Of a stretch of 64,000 nt of DNA, positions 1 through 9,080 are shown one piece after another. The position numbers and the translations under genes were made by a program. Numbering within the stretch: position 1 is the stretch's first letter; each line of letters begins with the position of its first letter. Source of the stretch: Pseudoxanthomonas sp. (GTDB lineage Bacteria; Pseudomonadota; Gammaproteobacteria; Xanthomonadales; Xanthomonadaceae); contig NZ_PKDG01000013.1 in NCBI RefSeq assembly GCF_002863005.1, forward strand, positions 80,025 through 144,024, given 5' to 3'. Under the pieces are notes generated by a model. That model made no database searches. It had not been told where the DNA came from and saw only the letters and a program-made list of their open reading frames with translations.

Positions 1-946
1 AATTGCCGCCCACGCGCAGGTCGGCGACGGTGGCGTCGCCCAGCTCCAGCTTGCGCGTGTTGAACCGGTTGAATTCGGCGGCAGCCTCCGCCAGCGAGGT
101 GTCGTCGAAGGTCAGGAAGCCGTCGCGCCATTCCAGATAGCGTTCGGCGTCGGCCAGCGGCAGCGACCGCACCAGCACGCCATTGCGGCCGGCCGTCGCC
201 ACGCTGCCGGCGGGCAGCAGCGACACCGGCTGCGCGCGGCCGTCGGGGCCGGCGCGGCTTTCCAGGCGTACCTTGCCCTCGGTGACCACCACGCGGATCT
301 CGTCCGGATCGCGGCGCACGGAGAAGCGGGTGCCGACGGCGGCGACGCGGCGCCCGTCCGTGTCCACCACGAACGGACGCCGGGTGTCGTGGGCCACGTC
401 GAAGAACGCTTCGCCGCGCGCCAGCGCCAGGTGGCGCTCGCCCCGGCTGATGCGCACGTCCAGCCGGCTGTCGCTGCTCAGCGTCGCCGTGGAGCCGTCC
501 GGGAGCGTGACCGTCCGGATCTCGCCTACGGTACTGGCGTAGGTGGCCTGTTCGCGGCCGGTCAGTTGCCAGCTGCCCCAGGCGAGCGAGCCCAGCGCCA
601 GCACGGCCAGCGTCGCCGCCAGTCCCTGCTGCCAGCCACGTCGCCGGGGGGTGCGGCGCGCGCGCGGCGCGAAGGTGACCTCGCTCAGGTCGGGTCGTGC
701 ATCCGGACGCGCGGGCGTCGACATCCTGCGCGGCGGTGTCACGCCCGCCGGCAGGCCGGCGGCGAGCGCCTGCAGGCGGCCGGTTTCCGCCCAGGCCGCC
801 TGCAGCCGCAGGTAGGCGACCTTGTGGCGCGCCGATGCGGCCAGCCAGGCCTCCAGCGACTGTTGCTCGCCCGCCGTCCAGCCCTCCGCGTCGCGGCGCG
901 CCAGCCAGTCGGCGGCCTGCTCTTCAATCTGTCTGCTGTCGGCCAT
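1..946 (-). CDS. FecR-family anti-sigma factor / sigma regulator (3' end outside window)
   Basis: Inner-membrane regulator that would hold or activate the ECF sigma factor encoded just upstream, in response to a TonB-dependent outer-membrane receptor. About 315 residues are visible. There is an N-terminal cytoplasmic helical region with a W-rich start typical of the FecR N-domain (DUF4880, about residues 8-50), an arginine-rich stretch, one membrane segment near residues 107-127, then a periplasmic FecR beta domain (about 137-235) and the beginning of the C-terminal domain. The start codon overlaps the end of the sigma gene by 23 bp, so the two are translationally coupled. The partner receptor is presumably beyond the left edge. 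Confidence 0.9.
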   Translation of the reverse strand, partial: MADSRQIEEQAADWLARRDAEGWTAGEQQSLEAWLAASARHKVAYLRLQAAWAETGRLQALAAGLPAGVTPPRRMSTPARPDARPDLSEVTFAPRARRTPRRRGWQQGLAATLAVLALGSLAWGSWQLTGREQATYASTVGEIRTVTLPDGSTATLSSDSRLDVRISRGERHLALARGEAFFDVAHDTRRPFVVDTDGRRVAAVGTRFSVRRDPDEIRVVVTEGKVRLESRAGPDGRAQPVSLLPAGSVATAGRNGVLVRSLPLADAERYLEWRDGFLTFDDTSLAEAAAEFNRFNTRKLELGDATVADLRVGGN

Positions 947-1517
947 GTCCGTCGTCCTCGTCCGTGACGGGCCGGGCGCGTCGCCCCTCCAGCGCGGGCA
1001 CGGCGTCGCCGCCGTACAGGTGGTCGGCGATCAGGCGCATCCCCTTGGCCAAATGCTTTTCCACGGTCTTCTCGCTGATGCCCAGTTGGCGGGCGACATC
1101 CTTCTGCGGCAGTTCCTCCACGCGCCGCAGCCACACCACTTCGCGGCAACGGTCGGGGAGCCGGTCCAGGGCCTCGACCACGCGCTTGAGCGCCTGGCGG
1201 GTCCCGGTCCACCGCTCGGGCGACACCTCGTCGATCAGGTAGACGTTCGAGGACTCGAAATCACCCACTGGCTCGATCGACACCACCCGGCTGCGACGCA
1301 GGCGGTCGGTCATCAGGTGCCGTGCGGTCGCGAACAGGAAGGCCTTCGGCGCGTCCGGACGCACGCGGCCCGCCGCTTCGTAGACGCGCGCGTAGACCTC
1401 CTGGCGAAGGTCGTGCCACTCGTCGCGGTGCGGCCAGCTGCGTTGCAGGAACAGCGCCAGCGCGCGCTCGTGGACGAGCACTTCGCGAACGAACCAGTCG
1501 TCGAATTCGGTGGGCAT
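924..1517 (-). CDS. ECF RNA polymerase sigma factor, FecI-like
   Basis: A 197-residue sigma-70 family protein of the extracytoplasmic-function class. Region 2 lies at about residues 20-90 (core-binding and -10 recognition helices, with an FLFATARHLMTDRLRR-type segment). Region 4 lies at about 120-175 and contains the helix-turn-helix around DVARQLGISEKTVEKHL. It is followed with a 23-bp overlap by a FecR-type regulator, the standard arrangement for cell-surface signalling that controls a TonB-dependent receptor. The C-terminal 25 residues are polar and do not belong to either conserved region. Which signal it responds to cannot be read from the sequence. Confidence 0.92.
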   Translation of the reverse strand: MPTEFDDWFVREVLVHERALALFLQRSWPHRDEWHDLRQEVYARVYEAAGRVRPDAPKAFLFATARHLMTDRLRRSRVVSIEPVGDFESSNVYLIDEVSPERWTGTRQALKRVVEALDRLPDRCREVVWLRRVEELPQKDVARQLGISEKTVEKHLAKGMRLIADHLYGGDAVPALEGRRARPVTDEDDGHGRQQTD

Positions 1518-1635
1518 GGCCGCACTCTAGCCCAAGCACGAACGCTTCCGCATGGGGGAACGGTGCCCTCGGTTCGTCTCCCTACGTCATCGGCGCGTGG
1601 CATCCTGCCGCGACCTTCGACTCAGGGAGTACGGC

Positions 1636-3576
1636 ATGGTGTCTGTCTTCGGCATGTTGCGGCGCGGCGCGGTCTGCGTGGTTGCGCTCGCCTTGTCACT
1701 GCCGGCGTTCGCCGCCACACCCGCGCATTACGTGCTGGGCGACACCGCGGCGAAAACGCCGGGACAGGTACAGCCCGGGCTGCTGCTGATGGGCGGGGGC
1801 GACCGCAACTTCGATGCGATGCGCTGGTTCATGAAGAAGGCCGGCAACGGTCACATCGTCGTGCTGCGCGCCTCGCAGGCGGGCGAGATCGGCGAGGAGT
1901 TCTTCAACGAGGTCGGCGGCATCGCCTCGGTGGAAACCTGGGTCTTCAGCGACCGCGAAAGCGCGAGCGATCCGGCCGTACTGCGCAGCCTGAAGCGCGC
2001 CGACGGCATCTTCCTGGCCGGCGGCGACCAGTCGCGCTACGTGCGCTACTGGCGCGGCACGCCGGTAGGCGAGGCGCTGGATGCGCACGTGCGCGCCGGC
2101 AAGCCGCTGGGCGGCACCAGTGCCGGCCTGGCGATGCAGGGCGAATACCTGTACGGCGCGATGGACGGCGGCAGCCAGATCAGTCCGCGTGCGCTGGCCG
2201 ATCCGCTCGGCCCGGACAACACGATCGAGACGGGCTTCCTGCAACTGGCGCTGCTGAAGGGCGTGCTCACCGACACGCACTTCAGCGAACGCAACCGGCT
2301 GGGCCGGCTGATCGCGTTCGTCGCCAAGGCCGAGTCGATGGCGGGTCGCCCGCTCCTGGGGCTGGGCGTGGATGAAGATGCCGCGGTCGCCGTGGAAGGC
2401 GACGGGACGGCGCGCGTGTACGCAACGGCGCCCGGTGCGGGCGCGACGGTGGTGAAGGGCGGGTTCGCACAGAAGCAGGTCGAAGACGAACCGATGAACC
2501 TCGAGCGTGTCGACACCGTCATCGCCGGCGTCGATTCCGTGCTGCACCTGCCGAGTGGGCGCGTCGACAAGCCTGCCGCCGAGCGCCGTTACGCGGTGCG
2601 CAACGGCGTGCTGGCGGCGCTGGATTCGCCGCTGCTGGTGATCCACGGCGGTGCGGGCGTCGAGCGCGCCGGCATGACGCCAGCGGACGAGGATGCCGCA
2701 CGCAAGGCGCTGGAAGCTGCGCTGCGCGCCGGCCACGCGCAGCTGAAGGCCGGCAAGCCCGCGCTCGATGCCGTGACCGCGGCGATCACCGTGCTGGAGG
2801 ATGCGCCGCAGTTCAACGCGGGCCGCGGCGCGGTGTTCACGCACGACGGAAAGAACGAACTGGATTCCTCGATCATGGACGGCGCCACCGGCAAGGCCGG
2901 CGCGGTCGCGGGCGTGCATCGCGTGAAGAATCCGATCACCCTGGCACGCGCGGTGATGGAGAAATCCCGGCACGTGATGATGGTCGGCGGCGGCGCCGAA
3001 GCGTTCGCGAAGGAGCAGGGCGTCACCCTGGTCGATCCGTCGTACTTCCGTACCGAGAAGCGCTGGCAGCAGCTGCAGGATGCGCTGAAGGAAGAGAAGC
3101 AGGCGCAGGCGAGCAACACGCCGCTGGAGCTGCCTGGCAAGGCCTACTTCGGCACGGTCGGTGCGCTGGCGCTCGATGCGAAGGGACAGCTGGCGGCGGG
3201 TACGTCGACCGGCGGCATGACCAACAAGCGCTACGGCCGCGTGGGCGACTCGCCGATCATCGGCGCCGGTACCTGGGCCGATGACCGTTGTGCGTTCTCC
3301 GGTACCGGTTGGGGCGAGTACTACATCCGCGCATCCGCCGCGCACGAGGTCTGCGCGCGCGTACGCCTGGCGGGCTACGGCATCGCACGCGCCGCCGAGG
3401 GCGTGATCAACCGCGACATTCCGAAAGCCGGCGGCGACGGCGGCGCCATCGCGCTGGGCGCCGACGGCAGCATGGCGTTCCCCTTCAATACCGAAGGCAT
3501 GTACCGCGGCTGGATCGGGGCGGACGGCGTGCCGCACGTGGCGATCTACAAGGAAGACGCGCTGCCCGCGCGTTGA
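1636..3576 (+). CDS. exported cyanophycinase / Thr-type isoaspartyl peptidase fusion
   Basis: A 646-residue two-enzyme protein. Residues 1-27 are a signal peptide. Residues about 45-310 form a cyanophycinase-like S51 domain with GGGDR (53-57) and the nucleophile elbow GGTSAG (Ser162). Residues about 332-640 form a plant-type asparaginase/isoaspartyl peptidase (Ntn hydrolase) with HGGAG (337-341) and FGTVGA, whose Thr507 would become the N-terminal nucleophile after autocleavage. Family knowledge: cyanophycinases release beta-Asp-Arg dipeptides, and isoaspartyl peptidases split them. The fusion could therefore do both steps, outside the cytoplasm. The start was chosen for the CAGGGAG ribosome site 8 bases upstream and the immediate signal peptide; a longer in-frame extension begins at 1552. 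Cyanophycin as the actual substrate is inferred. Confidence 0.88.
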   Translation: MVSVFGMLRRGAVCVVALALSLPAFAATPAHYVLGDTAAKTPGQVQPGLLLMGGGDRNFDAMRWFMKKAGNGHIVVLRASQAGEIGEEFFNEVGGIASVETWVFSDRESASDPAVLRSLKRADGIFLAGGDQSRYVRYWRGTPVGEALDAHVRAGKPLGGTSAGLAMQGEYLYGAMDGGSQISPRALADPLGPDNTIETGFLQLALLKGVLTDTHFSERNRLGRLIAFVAKAESMAGRPLLGLGVDEDAAVAVEGDGTARVYATAPGAGATVVKGGFAQKQVEDEPMNLERVDTVIAGVDSVLHLPSGRVDKPAAERRYAVRNGVLAALDSPLLVIHGGAGVERAGMTPADEDAARKALEAALRAGHAQLKAGKPALDAVTAAITVLEDAPQFNAGRGAVFTHDGKNELDSSIMDGATGKAGAVAGVHRVKNPITLARAVMEKSRHVMMVGGGAEAFAKEQGVTLVDPSYFRTEKRWQQLQDALKEEKQAQASNTPLELPGKAYFGTVGALALDAKGQLAAGTSTGGMTNKRYGRVGDSPIIGAGTWADDRCAFSGTGWGEYYIRASAAHEVCARVRLAGYGIARAAEGVINRDIPKAGGDGGAIALGADGSMAFPFNTEGMYRGWIGADGVPHVAIYKEDALPAR

Positions 3577-3624
3577 GCCGCGATGGAGCTATGCTCCTTC
3601 CCTCGACGGGGAAGGGGCAGGGAT

Positions 3625-4368
3625 ATGAAAGGCAGTGTCGCAGTGGGGTTGCTGGCCGTGTCGTTCACGCTGACGGCCGGCGAGAAGGCAGCGGAGCCGG
3701 TCAGGTTCTACGCCAATGCGCGCGTCGTCCTGGACGAACAGGGCGTGCCGCAGCAGGTGCAGGCGAACGAGAAGCTGCCGGCCGTGGTGCGTGGCGTCAT
3801 CGAGGAGCGCGTGCTGCGATGGCGTTTCGAGCCGGCGCAGGTGGGCGGTGTCGCCAAGGCCGGCGTGACCCATGTCTTCATGGATGCCTGTGCCGTGCCG
3901 CTGCCCGATGGCGGCATGCGCATGGCGCTGGACTACCGTTCCAATGGCCCGGCTCTCGCGCAGGGCGCTCTTTTTGCAGCACCGCCGCGCTATCCGGTGG
4001 ATGCGGCACGCATGGCACGCGAAGGTAGGTTTCGCGTGGTGATCAATGTCGGCCAGGACGGTACCGCGACGGTTGGCAGCATCGATCCGTTGGAGGGCTC
4101 GCTGAAGCCGTTCGAGAAAACGTTGCGCGACTGGGTGGCCGCGATGCGGTACGTGCCCGAGCAGGTCGATGGGGTACCGATCGCCACCCAGCTGGCGATC
4201 CCGGTGGATTTCGCCATGGGCGGCGGCATGGGCATGCGGCGCGCGGAGCGGGCGGAAAAGGAACAGGCTGCGCAGTCGCCCGAGTGCAGGGCCGCCTCCG
4301 CCGGCGGCACGGACCCGCAGCGTCCGGTGGTCCTGGATTCCCCGTTCAAACCCCGGGAGACCGGCTGA
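3625..4368 (+). CDS. secreted TonB C-terminal-like / hypothetical protein
   Basis: A 247-residue protein beginning with a short hydrophobic leader (residues 1-20), so probably periplasmic. Two weakly similar halves can be seen. Each has a pattern of a basic or conserved strand followed by a W-[RV]-x-x-x-[AM]-R[FY] segment (VLRWRFEPAQ near 72 and WVAAMRYVPEQ near 175), resembling the TonB C-terminal fold used in energy-transducer-like proteins. The second half has VVINVGQDGTATV, common in such domains. The tail is charged and low-complexity. ATG 3625 has a good GGCAGGG site; a longer form would start at 3583. The function is unknown, and it may share a transcript with the cyanophycinase gene 48 bases upstream. 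Confidence 0.6.
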   Translation: MKGSVAVGLLAVSFTLTAGEKAAEPVRFYANARVVLDEQGVPQQVQANEKLPAVVRGVIEERVLRWRFEPAQVGGVAKAGVTHVFMDACAVPLPDGGMRMALDYRSNGPALAQGALFAAPPRYPVDAARMAREGRFRVVINVGQDGTATVGSIDPLEGSLKPFEKTLRDWVAAMRYVPEQVDGVPIATQLAIPVDFAMGGGMGMRRAERAEKEQAAQSPECRAASAGGTDPQRPVVLDSPFKPRETG

Positions 4369-4447
4369 TCCGGCCGGACGGGCTGCAACGGCGGGATGTC
4401 GCCGTGGCCACCGGCCTGTCCGGGGAGGGCCCGCCATTCCGGAACAG

Positions 4448-4463
4448 TGTGACGTGGATCGCA
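4448..4463. promoter_or_regulatory. CRP/Clp-like binding site
   Basis: TGTGA-CGTGGA-TCGCA matches the CRP-family consensus TGTGA-N6-TCACA with one mismatch. Xanthomonads have the CRP homologue Clp, which uses this consensus. It lies about 170 bases before the surface-protein gene at 4631. Confidence 0.5.
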
Positions 4464-4502
4464 AATGTGAATTCCGTAAGCTAAGATACGGATCACATTT
4501 GC
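4461..4502. promoter_or_regulatory. long interrupted inverted repeat upstream of surface-protein gene
   Basis: GCAAATGTGA then TCCGTA on the left (4461-4470 and 4473-4478) are exactly reverse-complementary to TACGGA then TCACATTTGC on the right (4487-4502). Only a two-base AT insertion at 4471-4472 breaks the arm, and 8 bases separate the arms. The outer ends AAATGTGA and TCACATTT are CRP-type half-sites, but they are 22 bases apart instead of 6. It could be an operator for a multimeric regulator or a hairpin in the leader RNA. Confidence 0.5.
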
Positions 4503-4630
4503 AGTCCGCCCCTCCTTGCCTGGACGGCGTCTTGGGTCGGCGTGCCAGCAGGGGCAGGCGGGAAAGTCGGTGAGTCGGACGAACCCGGGGAACGCCTCTT
4601 CCACAGAAGCGTCAGGGGATCCGTCCATCG

Positions 4631-6361
4631 ATGTCGTACCGCGCCAGTGATGTGCTGCGCCCGCAGGGCGCGCGTTCCGTCCGTCCGTCTTCCCGTTCTT
4701 GTTCCGATGCCGCGACGTCGCGCCGCGGGCTGCGCCGTGCCCTCCAGGCCGGACTGCTGCTGGCCATGCTGCTCGCGGCCGGCTCGGCGCTGGCGTTGAT
4801 CACCGGGGTGTGGACGCTCAACGGCGCGACCTCGGCGACCACCACCCTCGACGGCATCACCGTGACCTGGACCGGCACGTCCGACCAGGCCTATGCCAAC
4901 GGGACGTTCAACACCACCAATGCGAGCCGCTGGAGCGATCCCTACGGCGAGACGGTCGCCGGTGGCCGCTCGCTGACGCTGCTGCACGAAACGGCCAGCC
5001 GCACCTACACGATCACCTTCAGCAAGCCGGTGGACAACCCGGTGCTGCATGTCGATCGCCTCGGCGGCGCACTGGGCAACGATCCGAACAGTTCGCGCTG
5101 GACGCTCAGCAATTCGGTGGCCCAGGGCGGTGCGGTGTCGCTGACGCGGCTCAGCGGCAATACGCAGTTCCAGGTATCCGGCAGCACGTTCGTGCGTTCG
5201 ACCGGCACGGCCTTCTCCGGCACCGCGAATGCCGAGTGTCTTTCGGGCAACGCGGCCACCGTCGCCAGCGGTACCGCCTGCGGTTCAGTGCGCTTCAACG
5301 GCACCGGCATCACCAGCCTGACCTTCACCACCACCCAGGTCGGCCCGGCGGGCGGCGACGAAGTGGAACTGCGCTGGAGCTTCCAGGGCAGCAACGTCAT
5401 CGTGCGAAAGCAATCGGTCGGCGGTACCGGCACCTTCGGCATCACCGCCAGCAACGCACTGGCGCAGGCGTTCAACCTGGTGACGACCGCGCAGAACACG
5501 CCCGTGTCGTCCACGACGTACCCGGTGACGAACCACGCCGGCGCGATCACGCTGACCGAGACCACGGTCCCGACGGGCTACGCGCTGACGGGCGCCACCT
5601 GTACGGACCAGAACAACGCCGCCGTCACCGCGACCGTCAACACGGCCGCGCGCCAGGTCACGATCGCCGCGGGCGACTACCGCGCCAACCAGACCCTCAC
5701 CTGCACGCTGACCAACAGTGCGACCGCGACGCTCGCGTTGGCCAAGACGTGGATCGACGCCGCGATCAACGACACCGCGACGCTGTCCGCGACCGGCGGC
5801 GCCAATGCCGCATCGCTGGCCTCCACCGCGAACAGCGCTGCCGAGACCGACACCGGCTCCGCCGTGCAGGTCGTGCCGGGCAACGTCATCACGCTGGCCG
5901 AAACCCTGGCGGCCGGCAACGCACGCACGTATACCGCCAGTGCCTGGACCTGCTCGGGTGGCAACCTCAGCGGCAACACGTTGACGCTGACCGCCGCGCA
6001 CGCGGGCCAGGCCATCGTCTGCACGATCACCAACCGGGCGCGCGTGACGGATGTGTCGGTGGTGAAGTCGAGCGCGTCCGCCACCGCCACCAGCGGACAG
6101 GTGACCAACTTCACCGTGGTCGTGTCGAACGCGGGTCCCACCGCGGCCGATGGCGCGGTGGTCAGCGATACGCCGGGCGCAGGCCTGAGCTGTCCGGTAT
6201 CCGGCAGCCCGATCAGCTGCGTCGCCAGCGGTGGCGCGGCGTGTCCGGGGGCGGCGGCGTTGCTGACGCTGGTCAGTGGCGGCGTGGCCGTGCCGACTTT
6301 GCCATCGGGCGGCACCGTGACCTTCACCGTGCCCTGCCAGGTCACGGCCAGCGGACTCTGA
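4631..6361 (+). CDS. secreted repeat protein with prealbumin-like and DUF11-type domains
   Basis: A 576-residue Thr/Ala/Gly/Asn-rich protein. An unusually long basic N-region is followed by a hydrophobic segment (about residues 36-55), consistent with an extended signal sequence. The first large domain (about 60-255) is a beta-rich module with paired cysteines. Then come two SpaA/prealbumin-like modules (about 260-365 and 368-470) ending in C-T-[IL]-T-N motifs, and a final DUF11 repeat (about 475-576) with VSNAGPTAADG. Such proteins sit on or leave the cell surface. The protein ends with a single DUF11 unit and no sorting motif. A CRP-like site and a large dyad lie upstream. The ligand and role are unknown. 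Confidence 0.65.
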   Translation: MSYRASDVLRPQGARSVRPSSRSCSDAATSRRGLRRALQAGLLLAMLLAAGSALALITGVWTLNGATSATTTLDGITVTWTGTSDQAYANGTFNTTNASRWSDPYGETVAGGRSLTLLHETASRTYTITFSKPVDNPVLHVDRLGGALGNDPNSSRWTLSNSVAQGGAVSLTRLSGNTQFQVSGSTFVRSTGTAFSGTANAECLSGNAATVASGTACGSVRFNGTGITSLTFTTTQVGPAGGDEVELRWSFQGSNVIVRKQSVGGTGTFGITASNALAQAFNLVTTAQNTPVSSTTYPVTNHAGAITLTETTVPTGYALTGATCTDQNNAAVTATVNTAARQVTIAAGDYRANQTLTCTLTNSATATLALAKTWIDAAINDTATLSATGGANAASLASTANSAAETDTGSAVQVVPGNVITLAETLAAGNARTYTASAWTCSGGNLSGNTLTLTAAHAGQAIVCTITNRARVTDVSVVKSSASATATSGQVTNFTVVVSNAGPTAADGAVVSDTPGAGLSCPVSGSPISCVASGGAACPGAAALLTLVSGGVAVPTLPSGGTVTFTVPCQVTASGL

Positions 6362-6431
6362 TTCCCGGCGAGCTTCCCAAGCGAGGGGCGAATCTCCATG
6401 ATGCGGCTCCGTTCTTCGCCCCACTGATGCA

Positions 6432-8531
6432 ATGAGCCGTACCGCCTGGCTGTGGGTGGTGGTGCTGTCGACCGCCATCGCGCTGGCCGCGACCTTCCTG
6501 GTCACGCCGCGTTTTCCCGTTCCCGTCCCCGAGGCCGGCCCGCCGGTCACGCCGTTCGGCTGGACCGGCCAGTTGTCGCTGGCGGCCGGTGACGGCGTGC
6601 GTGGCGCGAGCGACGGGCTGGGCGCGAACGCGCGCTTCGACGACCCCTGGGGCATCGTCGTGATGGAAGACGGCACGCGCTACGTCGCCGATGCCGGCGA
6701 TAACAACCGCATCCGCCGCATCGCGCGCGATGGCAGCGTGGCGACGCTGGCCGGGGGGCGCGAGGGGTTCATCGACGGCGCCGGCACCGTGGCAGCCTTC
6801 CATACGCCGTCGGCGCTGGCGCGCGATGCGCAGGGCAATCTCTACGTGGCCGATACCGGCAACCACGCCATCCGCAAGGTCACGCCGCAGGGCGTGGTGA
6901 CGACGGTGGCCGGCACGGGCGAGCCGGGCTTCCGCGACGGCGCGGCGATGCAGGCGCAATTCAACGGACCCATCGGGGTCGCGGTGGATGGCAGCGGTCG
7001 CGTCTATGTCGCCGACACCTACAACGACCGCATCCGCCTGATCTCCCGGGACGGCGTGGTCACCACGCTCGCCGGCGGCGATGCGCCCGGTTTCGTGGAT
7101 GGCACCGGCGGCGAAGCGCGCTTCGACACGCCGACCGGCATCGCCGTGGATGCCACCGGCGTTGCGTGGGTCGCGGACCTGCGCAACGACGCCATCCGCA
7201 GGATCGGGCCGCAGGGCGGGGTCAGCACCTTGCCGCTGCAGCCGGACCTGCCGACGCAGGCAGGCCCGCGCAGGCCGTTGTCGCTGGCGCTCACGCACGA
7301 TGGCCATCTGTATGTCGGCGAACTGTTCACCGGTCGGGTGATGCAGGTGATGCGCGATGGACGTTGGCACGTGTTGGCCGGCCATCTGCCGGGGCAGCGG
7401 CTGTCACGCACGGCGGGGCTGGCGGTGGATGCGCGTGGCGATGTGCACATCACCGATGCGGGTGCCCATCGGGTGCATCGCATCGCGCCGCTGGCGGCCG
7501 GCGTCGCGCCTGCCCCCGCGACCGTCGGTCCGTCGGCGGAGGATCCACTGCCCGTCACCGCAGGTCGCTGGCCCCTGCAGCCGCAGGACCAGTGGCATGA
7601 GGTGGTCGGCACGCTCGGCGAAGTCCGGGGCGACTACAGCGGGGAAAGTCGCCACCACCTGCACGGCGGTCTCGACATCCGCGGCGACGTCGGCGCCACC
7701 GTGCTCGCCATCGCCGACGGCAAGGTCAGCAGTCCATCCGCCGCCTGGAACTTCGATGGCCTGAGCGAAGGACTCGGTCTTGGCCCGCTCGACTACATCC
7801 ACATGCGCGTCGGCCGCACGCCGCGCGGAGAGCTGCTGGATCCGGCGCGCTTCCAGCTGCTCCACGACCTCAGTGGCGAGCCCAGCCGCATCCGCGTGCG
7901 GCGCGGCACGCGCTTCGCCGCGGGCGACCCGCTGGGCACGGTCAACCGCATGGCGCACGTGCACCTGTCGATCGGCCCTTCGGGCTACGAGCGCAACGCG
8001 ATCGCGCTCGGCTTCACCGGGTTCACCGACACCTATCCGCCGCGCATCGACGACGTTGCGCTGTTCGACACGCTGGACCAGCCGATCGACCAGCGCGAGG
8101 ACGGACGCGTGCTGGTGCCGCGGGACCTGCAGGGCGTGCGCATCGTCGTGGATGCCTGGGACCAGGTGGACCGCAACCTGCCGCGCCGTCGCCTCGGCGT
8201 GCATGCCTTGGGCTACCAACTGCTGCACGACGACGGCAGGCCCGTCGCGGGGTTCGAAGCGCCGCGCATGACGCTCGATTTCCTCCGGTTGCCGTCCGAC
8301 GATGCGGTGCAGGTGGCGTACGCACCGGGAAGCGGCATCACCGTGCATGGCAGTGCGGTCACCCGGTTCCGGTACAGCGTCACCAATACCGTCCGCGACG
8401 GCCATTGGGCCGAAGGCGCATGGCGGGCCGGCGAACTCCCGCCCGGCGACTACACGCTCAGGATCACCGCCCGCGACTACAGCGGCAACGAGGCACAGGG
8501 TCGCCGCGACCTGAAGTTGCGGCTCCCGTAG
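6432..8531 (+). CDS. NHL-repeat beta-propeller protein with C-terminal M23-like domain
   Basis: A 699-residue exported or membrane-anchored protein with an N-terminal hydrophobic helix (about residues 5-25). Residues about 45-355 carry at least five NHL-type repeats with the recurring VADxxNxxIRxI and TLAGG motifs, predicting a beta-propeller. After a linker, residues about 405-520 resemble a LytM/M23 metallopeptidase: HGGLDIRGD with the usual H-x3-D spacing, and a downstream HVH (MAHVHLSIG). The remaining C-terminus is beta-rich and may be an Ig-like module. If the zinc ligands are functional, it could cut peptidoglycan. The pairing of a propeller with M23 is uncommon. It follows the surface-protein gene by 70 bases. 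Confidence 0.7.
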   Translation: MSRTAWLWVVVLSTAIALAATFLVTPRFPVPVPEAGPPVTPFGWTGQLSLAAGDGVRGASDGLGANARFDDPWGIVVMEDGTRYVADAGDNNRIRRIARDGSVATLAGGREGFIDGAGTVAAFHTPSALARDAQGNLYVADTGNHAIRKVTPQGVVTTVAGTGEPGFRDGAAMQAQFNGPIGVAVDGSGRVYVADTYNDRIRLISRDGVVTTLAGGDAPGFVDGTGGEARFDTPTGIAVDATGVAWVADLRNDAIRRIGPQGGVSTLPLQPDLPTQAGPRRPLSLALTHDGHLYVGELFTGRVMQVMRDGRWHVLAGHLPGQRLSRTAGLAVDARGDVHITDAGAHRVHRIAPLAAGVAPAPATVGPSAEDPLPVTAGRWPLQPQDQWHEVVGTLGEVRGDYSGESRHHLHGGLDIRGDVGATVLAIADGKVSSPSAAWNFDGLSEGLGLGPLDYIHMRVGRTPRGELLDPARFQLLHDLSGEPSRIRVRRGTRFAAGDPLGTVNRMAHVHLSIGPSGYERNAIALGFTGFTDTYPPRIDDVALFDTLDQPIDQREDGRVLVPRDLQGVRIVVDAWDQVDRNLPRRRLGVHALGYQLLHDDGRPVAGFEAPRMTLDFLRLPSDDAVQVAYAPGSGITVHGSAVTRFRYSVTNTVRDGHWAEGAWRAGELPPGDYTLRITARDYSGNEAQGRRDLKLRLP

Positions 8532-8644
8532 CGGGAAACCGCGCCCGCGAATGTTCCGGAGCGTCGTGTCGATCCGCGCCCTCGCGGTTCGTCGTTCTCC
8601 TGAAAGCGGCCGGAGTGTCCGGTCCGCACGATCGGGAGGGTGCA

Positions 8645-9070
8645 ATGCGCGTCATGGTCATCGTGAAGGCCAGTGCCGATTCGGAAGCCGGCCGGATGCC
8701 GGATACCGAATTGCTCACGGAGATGGGCAGGTTCAACGAGGCGCTGGTCAAGGCCGGCATCATGCTGGCCGGCGAGGGATTGCATCCCAGCTCGCGGGGT
8801 GTGCGCGTGCGCTTCGACGGCAGGCAGCGCACGGTCGTCGACGGACCCTTCGGCGAAACGAAGGAACTGGTCGCCGGCTTCTGGCTTTGGCAGGTCCGCA
8901 GCCTCGACGAAGCCATCGAGTGGATCAAGCGCGCGCCGTTCGATGGCGGCGCGGAGATCGAACTGCGGCCGGTTTTCGACGCCGACGATTTCGGCGATGC
9001 GCTGACGCCGGAGCTGCGCGAGCAGGAAGCACGGCTCGCCGCGCAGATCTCGCCAGACCATCAACCGTGA
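8645..9070 (+). CDS. YCII-related domain protein
   Basis: A 141-residue cytoplasmic protein of the YCII/DGPF superfamily. The family signature VDGPFGETKELVAGFW is present around residues 59-75, with the usual short alpha/beta dimeric barrel layout. Family members are often placed beside ECF sigma factors or VOC proteins, and most have no known reaction. The start at 8645 has a GGGAGGG ribosome site. It is 10 bases upstream of a VOC-family gene and probably cotranscribed with it. A second YCII protein lies at 13599-13973. Confidence 0.82.
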   Translation: MRVMVIVKASADSEAGRMPDTELLTEMGRFNEALVKAGIMLAGEGLHPSSRGVRVRFDGRQRTVVDGPFGETKELVAGFWLWQVRSLDEAIEWIKRAPFDGGAEIELRPVFDADDFGDALTPELREQEARLAAQISPDHQP

Positions 9071-9080
9071 GTGGACCTTC

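Noticed and set aside
1696..3537. 613-codon minus-strand frame opposite the cyanophycinase fusion
   Set aside because: His/Arg-rich composition with no motif, fully covered by a well-supported plus-strand gene.
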